Positions 32,507-39,699 of a stretch of DNA of 64,000 nt are shown here, piece after piece. The notes under the pieces are model-generated. The model saw only the letters and a list, made by a program, of their open reading frames with translations, was not told the DNA's origin and searched no databases. The stretch covers positions 310,001 through 374,000 of the forward strand of contig SSMU01000030.1 in assembly GCA_004799545.1 (NCBI GenBank). The letters run 5' to 3'. Every line of letters starts with the position of its first letter. The stretch's first letter is position 1. Source of the stretch: Phenylobacterium sp. (GTDB lineage Bacteria > Pseudomonadota > Alphaproteobacteria > Caulobacterales > Caulobacteraceae). A program made the position numbers and the translations under genes.

Positions 32507-33336
32507 GCAAGGCCCGAATCGACGCCCGCTTCGCCGCGCTGAAGGCCGAGGGCCGCGCGGGCTTCGTGGCCTATGTGATGGCCGGCGACCCGGACGCGGC
32601 GACGGCGCTTGCGATCCTCAAGGGCTTGCCGGGCGCGGGCGCCGACCTGATCGAGCTGGGCTTCCCGTTCTCCGATCCGATGGCCGAGGGGCCGCCGATC
32701 CAGCGGGCGGCGCAGCGGGCGCTGGCCGCCGGCATGACGCTGTCCGGCGTGCTGGAGCTGGCGCGGGCGTTCCGCGCGGGCGATGCGGCCACGCCGCTGA
32801 TCCTGATGGGCTACATGAACCTGATCCTGCACCGCGGGATCGAGACCTTCGCCCACGATGCGGCGCAGGTCGGGGTCGACGGGGTGATCGTGGTGGATTG
32901 CCCGCCGGAGGAGGCGGCCCCGCTGGCCAAGGCGCTCGACGCCGCCGACGTGGCGCTGATCCGCCTGGCCTCCCCGACCAGCGACGACGAGCGGCTGAAG
33001 GTGGTGGTCAAGGGCACCTCCGGCTTCGTCTATTACATCTCGGTGGCCGGGGTGACCGGGGTCAAGGAAGCCGACGCGGCGGCGGTGGCGCCGGCCGTCG
33101 AGCGGGTCCGCCGCGCCTCGGGCCTGCCGGTGGCGGTGGGGTTCGGCATCAAGACGCCGGAGCGGGCGGCCGCGATCGCCCGCGTCGCCGACGCCGTGGT
33201 GGTCGGCTCGGCCCTGGTGGACGAGGTCGCCGCAGCGCTCGAGATGAACGAAGACGTGAGCGCGCGGGTTCTTCTCAAAGCCGAATCATTGGCTAAGGCT
33301 GTCCGCGCTGCCCGGATCGGCCAAACGACGGTCTAA
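32503..33336 (+). CDS. trpA: tryptophan synthase alpha chain
   Basis: 277 aa from TTG 32503, which overlaps the trpB stop. TIM barrel with the catalytic Glu in LIELGFPFSDPMAEGPPIQR and Asp in GVIVVDCPPEEA (Asp equivalent to E. coli Asp60 lies in the FSDP segment), then GFVYYISVAGVTG and AVGFGIKTPERAA. Releases indole from indole-3-glycerol phosphate and channels it to TrpB. Confidence 0.96.
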   Translation: MSKARIDARFAALKAEGRAGFVAYVMAGDPDAATALAILKGLPGAGADLIELGFPFSDPMAEGPPIQRAAQRALAAGMTLSGVLELARAFRAGDAATPLILMGYMNLILHRGIETFAHDAAQVGVDGVIVVDCPPEEAAPLAKALDAADVALIRLASPTSDDERLKVVVKGTSGFVYYISVAGVTGVKEADAAAVAPAVERVRRASGLPVAVGFGIKTPERAAAIARVADAVVVGSALVDEVAAALEMNEDVSARVLLKAESLAKAVRAARIGQTTV

Positions 33337-33341
33337 GACCC

Positions 33342-34274
33342 ATGGCGATGGCTGAAAAGAACGACAAACCCGACAAGGCCGCCCGCCAGCCCGCCGCGCC
33401 TCGCGAGCGCTCCGGCTGGCTGTCGCGCATCGCGCCGGGGATCCGGGGCGCCTTCGCCAAGCGCGAGACGCCGGAGAACCTCTGGGTGAAGTGCCCGGAG
33501 ACGGGCGAGATGCTCTATCGGCCCGACCTGGAGGTGGCCCTGTGGGTGACGCCGTCCGGCCATCACATGCGGATCGGCGCGGCCCAGCGGCTGCGGATCA
33601 CCTTCGACGAGGGCAAGTTCGAGAGGATCGCCTCGCCGGTCACGCTCGACGACCCGCTGAAATTCCCCGACGTGAAGCCCTATCCGGACCGGCTGAAGGC
33701 CTCGCGCAAGGCGACCGGCGAGCAGGACGCCCTGGCCATCGGCTACGGGACGATCCACGGCCAGGCCGCGGTGGTGGCGGTGCAGGACTTCGCCTTCATG
33801 GGCGGCTCGCTGGGGGTCGCGGTGGGCGAGGCCTTCGTCAAGGCGGCCAAGGAGGCCGTGGCCAGAGGTGTGCCGTTCGTGATCTTCACCGCCTCGGGCG
33901 GGGCGCGCATGCAGGAGGGCACGCTCTCCCTGATGCAGATGGCCCGCACGACCCTGGCGCTCAACGAGGTGAAGGCCGCGGGCCTGCCCTACATCGTCGT
34001 GCTGACCGACCCGACCAGCGGCGGGGTGATGGCCTCCTACGCCATGCTGGGCGACATCCACCTGGCCGAGCCCAACGCCCTGGTGGCCTTCGCCGGCCGC
34101 CGGGTGATCGAGCAGACCATCCGTGAGACCCTGCCGGCCGGCTTCCAGCGGGCGGAATTCCTGGTCGAGCGGGGGATGATCGACCGCGTCGTGACGCGCG
34201 CGGAGCTTCCGGCCGTGCTAGGCTCGATCCTCAAGACCTTGATGATGGGGCGCACCCGCCTTTCCGCCGCCTGA
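33342..34274 (+). CDS. accD: acetyl-CoA carboxylase carboxyltransferase subunit beta
   Basis: 310 aa from ATG 33342 (ATG 33348 also possible), 5 bp after trpA. Crotonase-type carboxyltransferase core GSLGVAVGEAFVKAAK, FTASGGARMQEGTLSLMQM, VVLTDPTSGGVMASYAMLGD and AGRRVIEQTIRETLP. With AccA it transfers carboxyl from biotin to acetyl-CoA. Unusually, the N-terminal zinc ribbon of E. coli AccD is broken: only Cys51 remains, and the other three ligand positions are Thr54, Thr70 and Gly73. Confidence 0.95.
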   Translation: MAMAEKNDKPDKAARQPAAPRERSGWLSRIAPGIRGAFAKRETPENLWVKCPETGEMLYRPDLEVALWVTPSGHHMRIGAAQRLRITFDEGKFERIASPVTLDDPLKFPDVKPYPDRLKASRKATGEQDALAIGYGTIHGQAAVVAVQDFAFMGGSLGVAVGEAFVKAAKEAVARGVPFVIFTASGGARMQEGTLSLMQMARTTLALNEVKAAGLPYIVVLTDPTSGGVMASYAMLGDIHLAEPNALVAFAGRRVIEQTIRETLPAGFQRAEFLVERGMIDRVVTRAELPAVLGSILKTLMMGRTRLSAA

Positions 34275-34290
34275 GCTCACAGTCCAGCCA

Positions 34291-35607
34291 ATGTATGATC
34301 CGATCCGCGCGTCGGACGCGGTGATCCAGCGGCTGCGCGCCAACCACCCGTCGCTGATCGACCTGACCACCGGGCGCGTGGAGCGGCTGCTGGCGGCGCT
34401 CGACCATCCCGAGGCGCGCCTGCCGCCGGTGATCCACGTAGCCGGCACCAACGGCAAGGGCTCGACCGTGGCCTATCTGCGGGCGATCGGCGAGGCGGCG
34501 GGCCTGAGGGTCCACGCCATCACCTCGCCGCACCTGGTGCGCTTCGCCGAACGGATCCGGATCGCCGGCGAGCTGATCACCGACCAGGCGCTGGAAGACC
34601 TGATCGTCCGCGTCGAGGCGGCCAACGGCGGCCGGCCGATCAGCTTCTTCGAGATCACCACGGTGATCGCCCTGCTGGCCTTCGCCGAGACCCCGGCCGA
34701 CCTGTGCATCGTCGAGGTGGGGCTGGGCGGCCGGTTCGACGCCACCAACGTCTTCACGGCCCCCGCGGTCAGCGTGATCACCCCCATCGACTACGACCAC
34801 CTGGAGATGCTGGGCCCCGAGCTCTGGAAGATCGCCTGGGAGAAGGCCGGGATCATCAAGGCCAGACGGCCGGCGGTGGTCGCCCGGCAGATGGACGAGG
34901 CCCTGGAGGTCATCGAGCGGGAGGCCGACGACCGCATGGCCCCGCTGTTCCTCATGGGCCGCGACTTCGACGCCTGGGAGGAGCGCGGCCGGCTGATGGT
35001 GCAGATGCCCGACCGGCTGCTGGACCTGCCGGCCCCCAGCCTGTTCGGCGGCCACCAGTTCGAGAACGCCGGCCTGGCGGTGGCCGCGGCGCTCACCTTC
35101 GACCACGACCTGGGGGAGGAGCCGATCGCCCGTGGCGTGTCGACCGCCTCCTGGCCGGCCCGCTTCCAGCGGCTGACCAAGGGCCCGCTGGCCGACCTGG
35201 CCAAGGCGCGCGGCGCCGACCTCTGGCTCGACGGCGGCCACAATCCGCACGCCGGACGGGCGTTGGCCGAGGCCGCCTCGCGGCTGGTCGACCGCGATCC
35301 GCGGCCGCTGGTGCTGGTGGCCGGGATGTTCGCCCGCAAGGACGCCGAGGGCTTCTTCCGCCCGTTCGCCGAGATGCACCCGAAGGTCTACGCCACCACC
35401 TTCGACAGCCCCAACGCCGCGCCCGCCGATGACATCGCCACCGCCGCCATCGCCGCCGGCCTGGAAGTGGAGCTGGTGGCCGACGTGGCGGCGGGCGTGC
35501 GCCGCGCGCTCGAAGAGGAGGGGCCGGCCCCGCACCTGCTGGTCTGCGGCGGCCTGCACTTCGCCGGCGAGGTCCTGGCCATGAGCCCGGAGACCTGGCC
35601 GACCTAG
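34291..35607 (+). CDS. folC: bifunctional folylpolyglutamate synthase/dihydrofolate synthase
   Basis: 438 aa. Mur-ligase type P-loop HVAGTNGKGSTVAYLRAI, folate loop TSPHLVRFAERIRIAGELIT, carbamoylated-Lys and Mg region IVEVGLGGRFDATNV, then DYDHLEMLG and a C-terminal domain with WLDGGHNPHAGRALAE. Adds glutamates to folate. Last gene of the trpFBA-accD-folC operon; a hairpin-rich repeat element follows its stop. Confidence 0.96.
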   Translation: MYDPIRASDAVIQRLRANHPSLIDLTTGRVERLLAALDHPEARLPPVIHVAGTNGKGSTVAYLRAIGEAAGLRVHAITSPHLVRFAERIRIAGELITDQALEDLIVRVEAANGGRPISFFEITTVIALLAFAETPADLCIVEVGLGGRFDATNVFTAPAVSVITPIDYDHLEMLGPELWKIAWEKAGIIKARRPAVVARQMDEALEVIEREADDRMAPLFLMGRDFDAWEERGRLMVQMPDRLLDLPAPSLFGGHQFENAGLAVAAALTFDHDLGEEPIARGVSTASWPARFQRLTKGPLADLAKARGADLWLDGGHNPHAGRALAEAASRLVDRDPRPLVLVAGMFARKDAEGFFRPFAEMHPKVYATTFDSPNAAPADDIATAAIAAGLEVELVADVAAGVRRALEEEGPAPHLLVCGGLHFAGEVLAMSPETWPT

Positions 35608-35610
35608 GTT

Positions 35611-35757
35611 TTCCCTCCCCTTTATGGGGAGGGACAGACCGCGCAGCGGTCAGGGTAGGGAAGTGTGGGCTAGGCGCCGGTCTCGGAGCCTAGTCGTGAC
35701 TTCCCCACCCGCCTCGCGCCTCCGGCGCGAGCCACCCTCCCCATGAAGGGGAGGGAA
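35611..35757. repeat. 147-bp multi-hairpin intergenic repeat, copy A
   Basis: Fills the gap between the convergent stops of folC and trxA. Outer hairpins CCCTCCCC-TTTAT-GGGGAGGG and CCCTCCCC-ATGAA-GGGGAGGG, inner ones CCGCGCAGCGG and CTCGCGCC-TCC-GGCGCGAG, and a 34-bp core (35665-35698) bounded by GGGAAGT and ACTTCCC. A related copy lies at 48240-48382. Probably a non-autonomous palindromic repeat; it may also end both transcripts. Confidence 0.8.
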
Positions 35758-35762
35758 AGCGC

Positions 35763-36101
35763 CTACGCCGCCGCGGCGCCCACGCCGGCTTCGGTCAGCC
35801 ATTCGACGATCTTCTGCTTGGGCATGGCGCCCACCTTCATGGAGGCCATCTGGCCGTCCTTGAACAGCATCATGGTCGGGATGCCGCGCACGCCGTAGCG
35901 CGAGGGGGTGGTGGGGCTTTCCTCGATGTTGAGCTTGGCCACCGTGATCTTGCCGGCGAACTCGTCGGCGATCTGCTCGAGGGCCGGGGCGATCTGCTTG
36001 CAGGGTCCGCACCACTCCGCCCAGAAGTCGACCAGCACCGGCTGACCGGACTTGAGCACATCGGTCTCGAAGGATTCGTCGGTGACCTTCACGCTGCTCA
36101 T
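35763..36101 (-). CDS. trxA: thioredoxin
   Basis: 112 aa. Classic thioredoxin fold with VLVDFWAEWCGPCKQIAPAL: active-site Cys31 and Cys34, Trp30, then KLNIEESPTTPSRYGVRGIP with the conserved cis-Pro and TMMLFKDGQ. General cytoplasmic disulfide reductant. Last gene of the addBA-trxA group, 79 bp beyond addA. Confidence 0.96.
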   Translation of the reverse strand: MSSVKVTDESFETDVLKSGQPVLVDFWAEWCGPCKQIAPALEQIADEFAGKITVAKLNIEESPTTPSRYGVRGIPTMMLFKDGQMASMKVGAMPKQKIVEWLTEAGVGAAAA

Positions 36102-36180
36102 GGAAAGCTCCTCAACCGCCTGGCCGGTGGTCCGGTCGGCGTCTTCTGATGTGCCGATGTAGGCGGCCCCCGCCTAGGTA

Positions 36181-39100
36181 TCAACCGGCGGGTGTGAGTC
36201 CGGCAAGGCTCTGGCTTATCAAGTTTTCTGGGATCGGCATCAGCTTGGGCCCGTCGGTCCAGACCAGCGCCGCCTCGATCCGCCGCCCGGGGAAGACCTC
36301 GGTCAGCACCGCCCAATAGATGGCCATCTGGCGCAGGTAGGCCGGATCGGCGTCCGCGATGGCGGCGGGCGAGGGCCGGTTGGTCTTGAAGTCGGCGACC
36401 AGCACCCGGTCAGGCAGCACCACCAGGCGGTCGATACGGCCGGAGATCTTCAGGCCGGCGGGCAGGGCGGCGGCGGCGCCGGCGATCGCCACCTCGGCGC
36501 GGGAGCCCGGCCCGAACACCTCGGCGAAGCGGGGGTCTTCCAGCACCGAGAGGGCGGCGGCGGTCATCTCGGCGCGCTGCTCGGAGGTGAGGTCGCGCTC
36601 GCGAGCCAGCAGGGCCGCCGCGCCGGCCGCGCGGCCCCCGGCCGGCAGGTCGGGCAGCAGCTGCAGGAGCTTATGGATCAGGTCGCCGCGCCGGAAGCGG
36701 CCAAGGCCGCCCGCGGCCGTGGCGAGCGGCGAGGCGGCGGCGACCACCGCGCCCTCGCCGAGGTCCGACGGCGAGGCATAGCGGCCGAAGGCTTCCGGCG
36801 GGGCGATGGCGGCGGTCCAGGCGGGCAGGGCCTCCACGGCGGCGTCGGATCGGGCCGCGGCGCCCAGGGCCACGGGGTCTGGGCCGAAGCGGCGGACCTG
36901 CATGTCGCCGCTGGTCACCTGGCGGACGCCAGGCGCCACGTCGGCGTGGTCGAGGGCCGCGGCCACCGCGCCCCACCAGCCCTTGATCGTCTCCTCCTTG
37001 GCGTCGGCGGCGACCCGGCCGCAGAGCACCAGCCGGTCGCGGGCCCGGGTCAGGGCGACATAGAGCAGGCGGTAGGCCTCGTGCTCCTCGCGCTCGGCGC
37101 GGCGTTCGCGGGCGGTGGCGGAGGGGTCGCAGTCGCGGTCCTTGGCGCTGCACCAGAGGAAGCCCGCCCCAACGTCTTTGGACTCTTCGGTCTCCATCAG
37201 CGGCGAGCCGCGCTGGCTGCGGGTCAGCGTGGTCTCCGGCAGGAAGACGATCGGCGCCTCCAGCCCCTTGGCGCCGTGGGCGGTCATCACCCGCACCTGG
37301 TCGCCGGCCGCCTCCATCTCGCGCTTCACGGTGATCGACAGGCTGGTGAAGTCGAAGGCCAGCCGCTCCAGGTCGTGGACGCCGCGCGCCTCGGCGGCCA
37401 GCACCTGGGCCAGGAACTCGTCCAGGGCATCCTGCGCCTCGGCGCCCAGCCTGAGCAGCAGCCGCCGCCGCATGGACCGGCCCTGGCTGTCGGCGAGGCC
37501 AAGCACGCGGGCGTAGAACTCGAACGGCCGGCGGGTCCGCGCCTCGTCCCGCACGCTGGCCAGGAAGGCGTTCGCCGACGCCCATTCCGGGCGCTCGTCC
37601 GCTCGCCGCTGCAGCCGGGTCCAGAGGGGCTCGTGGGCGCGGCCCTGGGCCAGGTCGTAGAGGCTGTCGTCGCCGACGTCGCAGAGCGGGCTGCGCAGCA
37701 GGGCGGCGAGGGTCAGCTCGTCTTCGGGGTAGAGGGCGAAGCGGGCCAGGCCCAGGAGGTCGTCGAAGACGATGTGCTCGGAGAGCGCCAGCCGGTCGGC
37801 GCCGGCCACCGGTATGCCGGCGTGCTTCAGGGCCCGCAGGATCTCCTCGAACAGGGCTCGGCGACGGCGCACCAGGATCAGCACGTCGCCGGCCCGCGCC
37901 GGGCGCCACGCTCGCGCCTCCTTGTCGAACACCGCGTCGCCGCGGGCGATCAGGGCGGCGATCTCGGCGGCGATCTTCTTGGCCAGCCGGCGGTTGGCGC
38001 TGGCCTCCGGCTCGGCGTCGAGGGGGGCGTCCCAGGCCAGGCGGTCCTCGCCCTTCACCTCGCGCTCGAGCGGCCAGACGTCGACGCAGCCGGCGTGGTC
38101 CTTGCGGGTCGGCTCGTGGCGGACAGTCTCGTCCTCCACCCCCGGCTGGATGGCGTGGGCCAGGGCGGGCGGGGCGAACACCGCGTCGACGAAGCTCAGC
38201 ACCTGCGGCGTCGAACGCCAGGAGGTGAGCAGGTCGACCCGCTCCATCTGGTAGCCGGCGCCGGTGGCCCGCGCGCGATGGAACTCGAACTCGCGGATCA
38301 GCTGCTCCGGCTGGGCGCCCTGGAACGAGTAGATCGACTGCTTCTCGTCGCCGACCACGAACAGGTTGCGGACCCGGGCCAGGCCGCCATCCGCGCCGGC
38401 GCCGGAGAAGAACTCCTCGGTCAGGGCGCGCACGATCCGCCACTGGTCGGGGGCGGTGTCCTGCGCCTCGTCCACCAGGATGTGGTCGATGCCGCCATCG
38501 AGCTTGTAGAGCACCCAGGCCGCGGCCGGCGCATTGCGCAGCAGGTGGCAGGTCTTCTCGATCAGGTCGGTGAAGTCGAGCGCCCCGGCCAGCCGCTTCT
38601 CGAGGCCATAGGCGGTGAGGTAGGCGTCGGCGAGGGTGAGGGCATAGGCGGTGTCCCAGGCCACCTGGGCGGCGCGGAGGCGGGTCCGGGCGATCTCCAG
38701 GCGCGCCTGCTCGGCGAGCAGCGCCACGCGCAGGTCCTCGCGGGCCTTCAGGCCGCTGGTCTTGGCGACCCAGGCTGCGGCCGTCCCCTCGCCGGCCTGG
38801 GTGAAGAGGGCGGCGAGCGCCTCGGCGAAGCTGGCGTCGGGATCGGCGGCGACGGCGGCGAGCTGGCGGCCGCATTTCTGGTCAGTGGCGGAGCCGCCGG
38901 TGAGCACGTCCGCGGCGGTGCGCCAGAGGTCGCGGTCCAGGGCGGCCATGGCCTCGGCCGCCAGGGCGTCGGAGTCGGAGCCCCAGGGCAGGCCGACGGC
39001 GGTCCAGGCCCAGTCGACCACGCCCGGCAGGCCGCCCTCGCGCGCCAGGAAGGCGGCGAGCGGCCCCCGGCGGGCCTCGAAGTCGGCGAACATCGCCTGG

Positions 39101-39699
39101 ACGCTCATGAAGTCGAGGGCCACGGAGAAACGGGCGTAGGCCTCGGCGACCGCGCCCTCGCCGGCCATGGCGTGGCGGGCCACGTCGCGCTTGGCGGCTT
39201 CGGCGACGGCGGCGCTGGCGGAGTCGTCCATCACCCGGAAGCCCGGCGAGATCCCGGCTTCCAGCGGGAAGCGCCGCAGCAGCTTCTCGCAGAAGGCGTG
39301 GATGGTCTGGATCTTCAGGCCGCCCGGTGTTTCCAGGGCGCGGGCGAACAGGGCGCGGGCCTCGGAGAGGTCCTGGTGGCCATGGGCGGCCGGGTCGCCG
39401 CCCTCCAGCCGGGCCAGGGCCTCGCGCAGGCCGGCGTCCTCGCGCACCGACCAGGAGCCCAGCAGCTCGTAGAGCCGGCGCTGCATCTCCGCGGCGGCGG
39501 CCTTGGTGTAGGTGACACAGAGGATGGTCTCCGGCTCGGCGCCGGCCAGCAGCAGGCGGGCCACCCGGTCGATCAGGGTCTTGGTCTTGCCGGAGCCGGC
39601 GTTGGCGGTGACGAAGGCGGAGACGGCGGGATCGGCGGCGCGGGCTTGCGGATCGAGGACGGCGGCCGGAGGAGGCGGCAGGTCGATGAGGCTGGTCAT
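36181..39699 (-). CDS. addA: double-strand break repair helicase-nuclease AddA
   Basis: 1172 aa from ATG 39699, overlapping the addB stop by 4 bp. UvrD/Rep helicase motifs: Walker A FVTANAGSGKTKTLIDRVAR, motif Ia TYTKAAAAEMQRRLYEL, motif II DHILVDEAQDTAPDQWRIVR, motif III VVGDEKQSIYSFQGAQPEQL, and later motif RVMTAHGAKGLEAPIVFLPE. The C-terminal RecB-family nuclease has VLVADFKTNRPSP. With AddB it resects DNA ends and loads RecA at Chi-like sites. Alphaproteobacterial AddAB replaces RecBCD. Confidence 0.95.
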   Translation of the reverse strand: MTSLIDLPPPPAAVLDPQARAADPAVSAFVTANAGSGKTKTLIDRVARLLLAGAEPETILCVTYTKAAAAEMQRRLYELLGSWSVREDAGLREALARLEGGDPAAHGHQDLSEARALFARALETPGGLKIQTIHAFCEKLLRRFPLEAGISPGFRVMDDSASAAVAEAAKRDVARHAMAGEGAVAEAYARFSVALDFMSVQAMFADFEARRGPLAAFLAREGGLPGVVDWAWTAVGLPWGSDSDALAAEAMAALDRDLWRTAADVLTGGSATDQKCGRQLAAVAADPDASFAEALAALFTQAGEGTAAAWVAKTSGLKAREDLRVALLAEQARLEIARTRLRAAQVAWDTAYALTLADAYLTAYGLEKRLAGALDFTDLIEKTCHLLRNAPAAAWVLYKLDGGIDHILVDEAQDTAPDQWRIVRALTEEFFSGAGADGGLARVRNLFVVGDEKQSIYSFQGAQPEQLIREFEFHRARATGAGYQMERVDLLTSWRSTPQVLSFVDAVFAPPALAHAIQPGVEDETVRHEPTRKDHAGCVDVWPLEREVKGEDRLAWDAPLDAEPEASANRRLAKKIAAEIAALIARGDAVFDKEARAWRPARAGDVLILVRRRRALFEEILRALKHAGIPVAGADRLALSEHIVFDDLLGLARFALYPEDELTLAALLRSPLCDVGDDSLYDLAQGRAHEPLWTRLQRRADERPEWASANAFLASVRDEARTRRPFEFYARVLGLADSQGRSMRRRLLLRLGAEAQDALDEFLAQVLAAEARGVHDLERLAFDFTSLSITVKREMEAAGDQVRVMTAHGAKGLEAPIVFLPETTLTRSQRGSPLMETEESKDVGAGFLWCSAKDRDCDPSATARERRAEREEHEAYRLLYVALTRARDRLVLCGRVAADAKEETIKGWWGAVAAALDHADVAPGVRQVTSGDMQVRRFGPDPVALGAAARSDAAVEALPAWTAAIAPPEAFGRYASPSDLGEGAVVAAASPLATAAGGLGRFRRGDLIHKLLQLLPDLPAGGRAAGAAALLARERDLTSEQRAEMTAAALSVLEDPRFAEVFGPGSRAEVAIAGAAAALPAGLKISGRIDRLVVLPDRVLVADFKTNRPSPAAIADADPAYLRQMAIYWAVLTEVFPGRRIEAALVWTDGPKLMPIPENLISQSLAGLTPAG

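Noticed and set aside
35611..35757. Reading the outer hairpins of repeat copy A as an ordinary intrinsic terminator
   Set aside because: No U-tract follows either hairpin and the whole 147-bp block recurs elsewhere, so a repeat element explains it better; termination remains possible.
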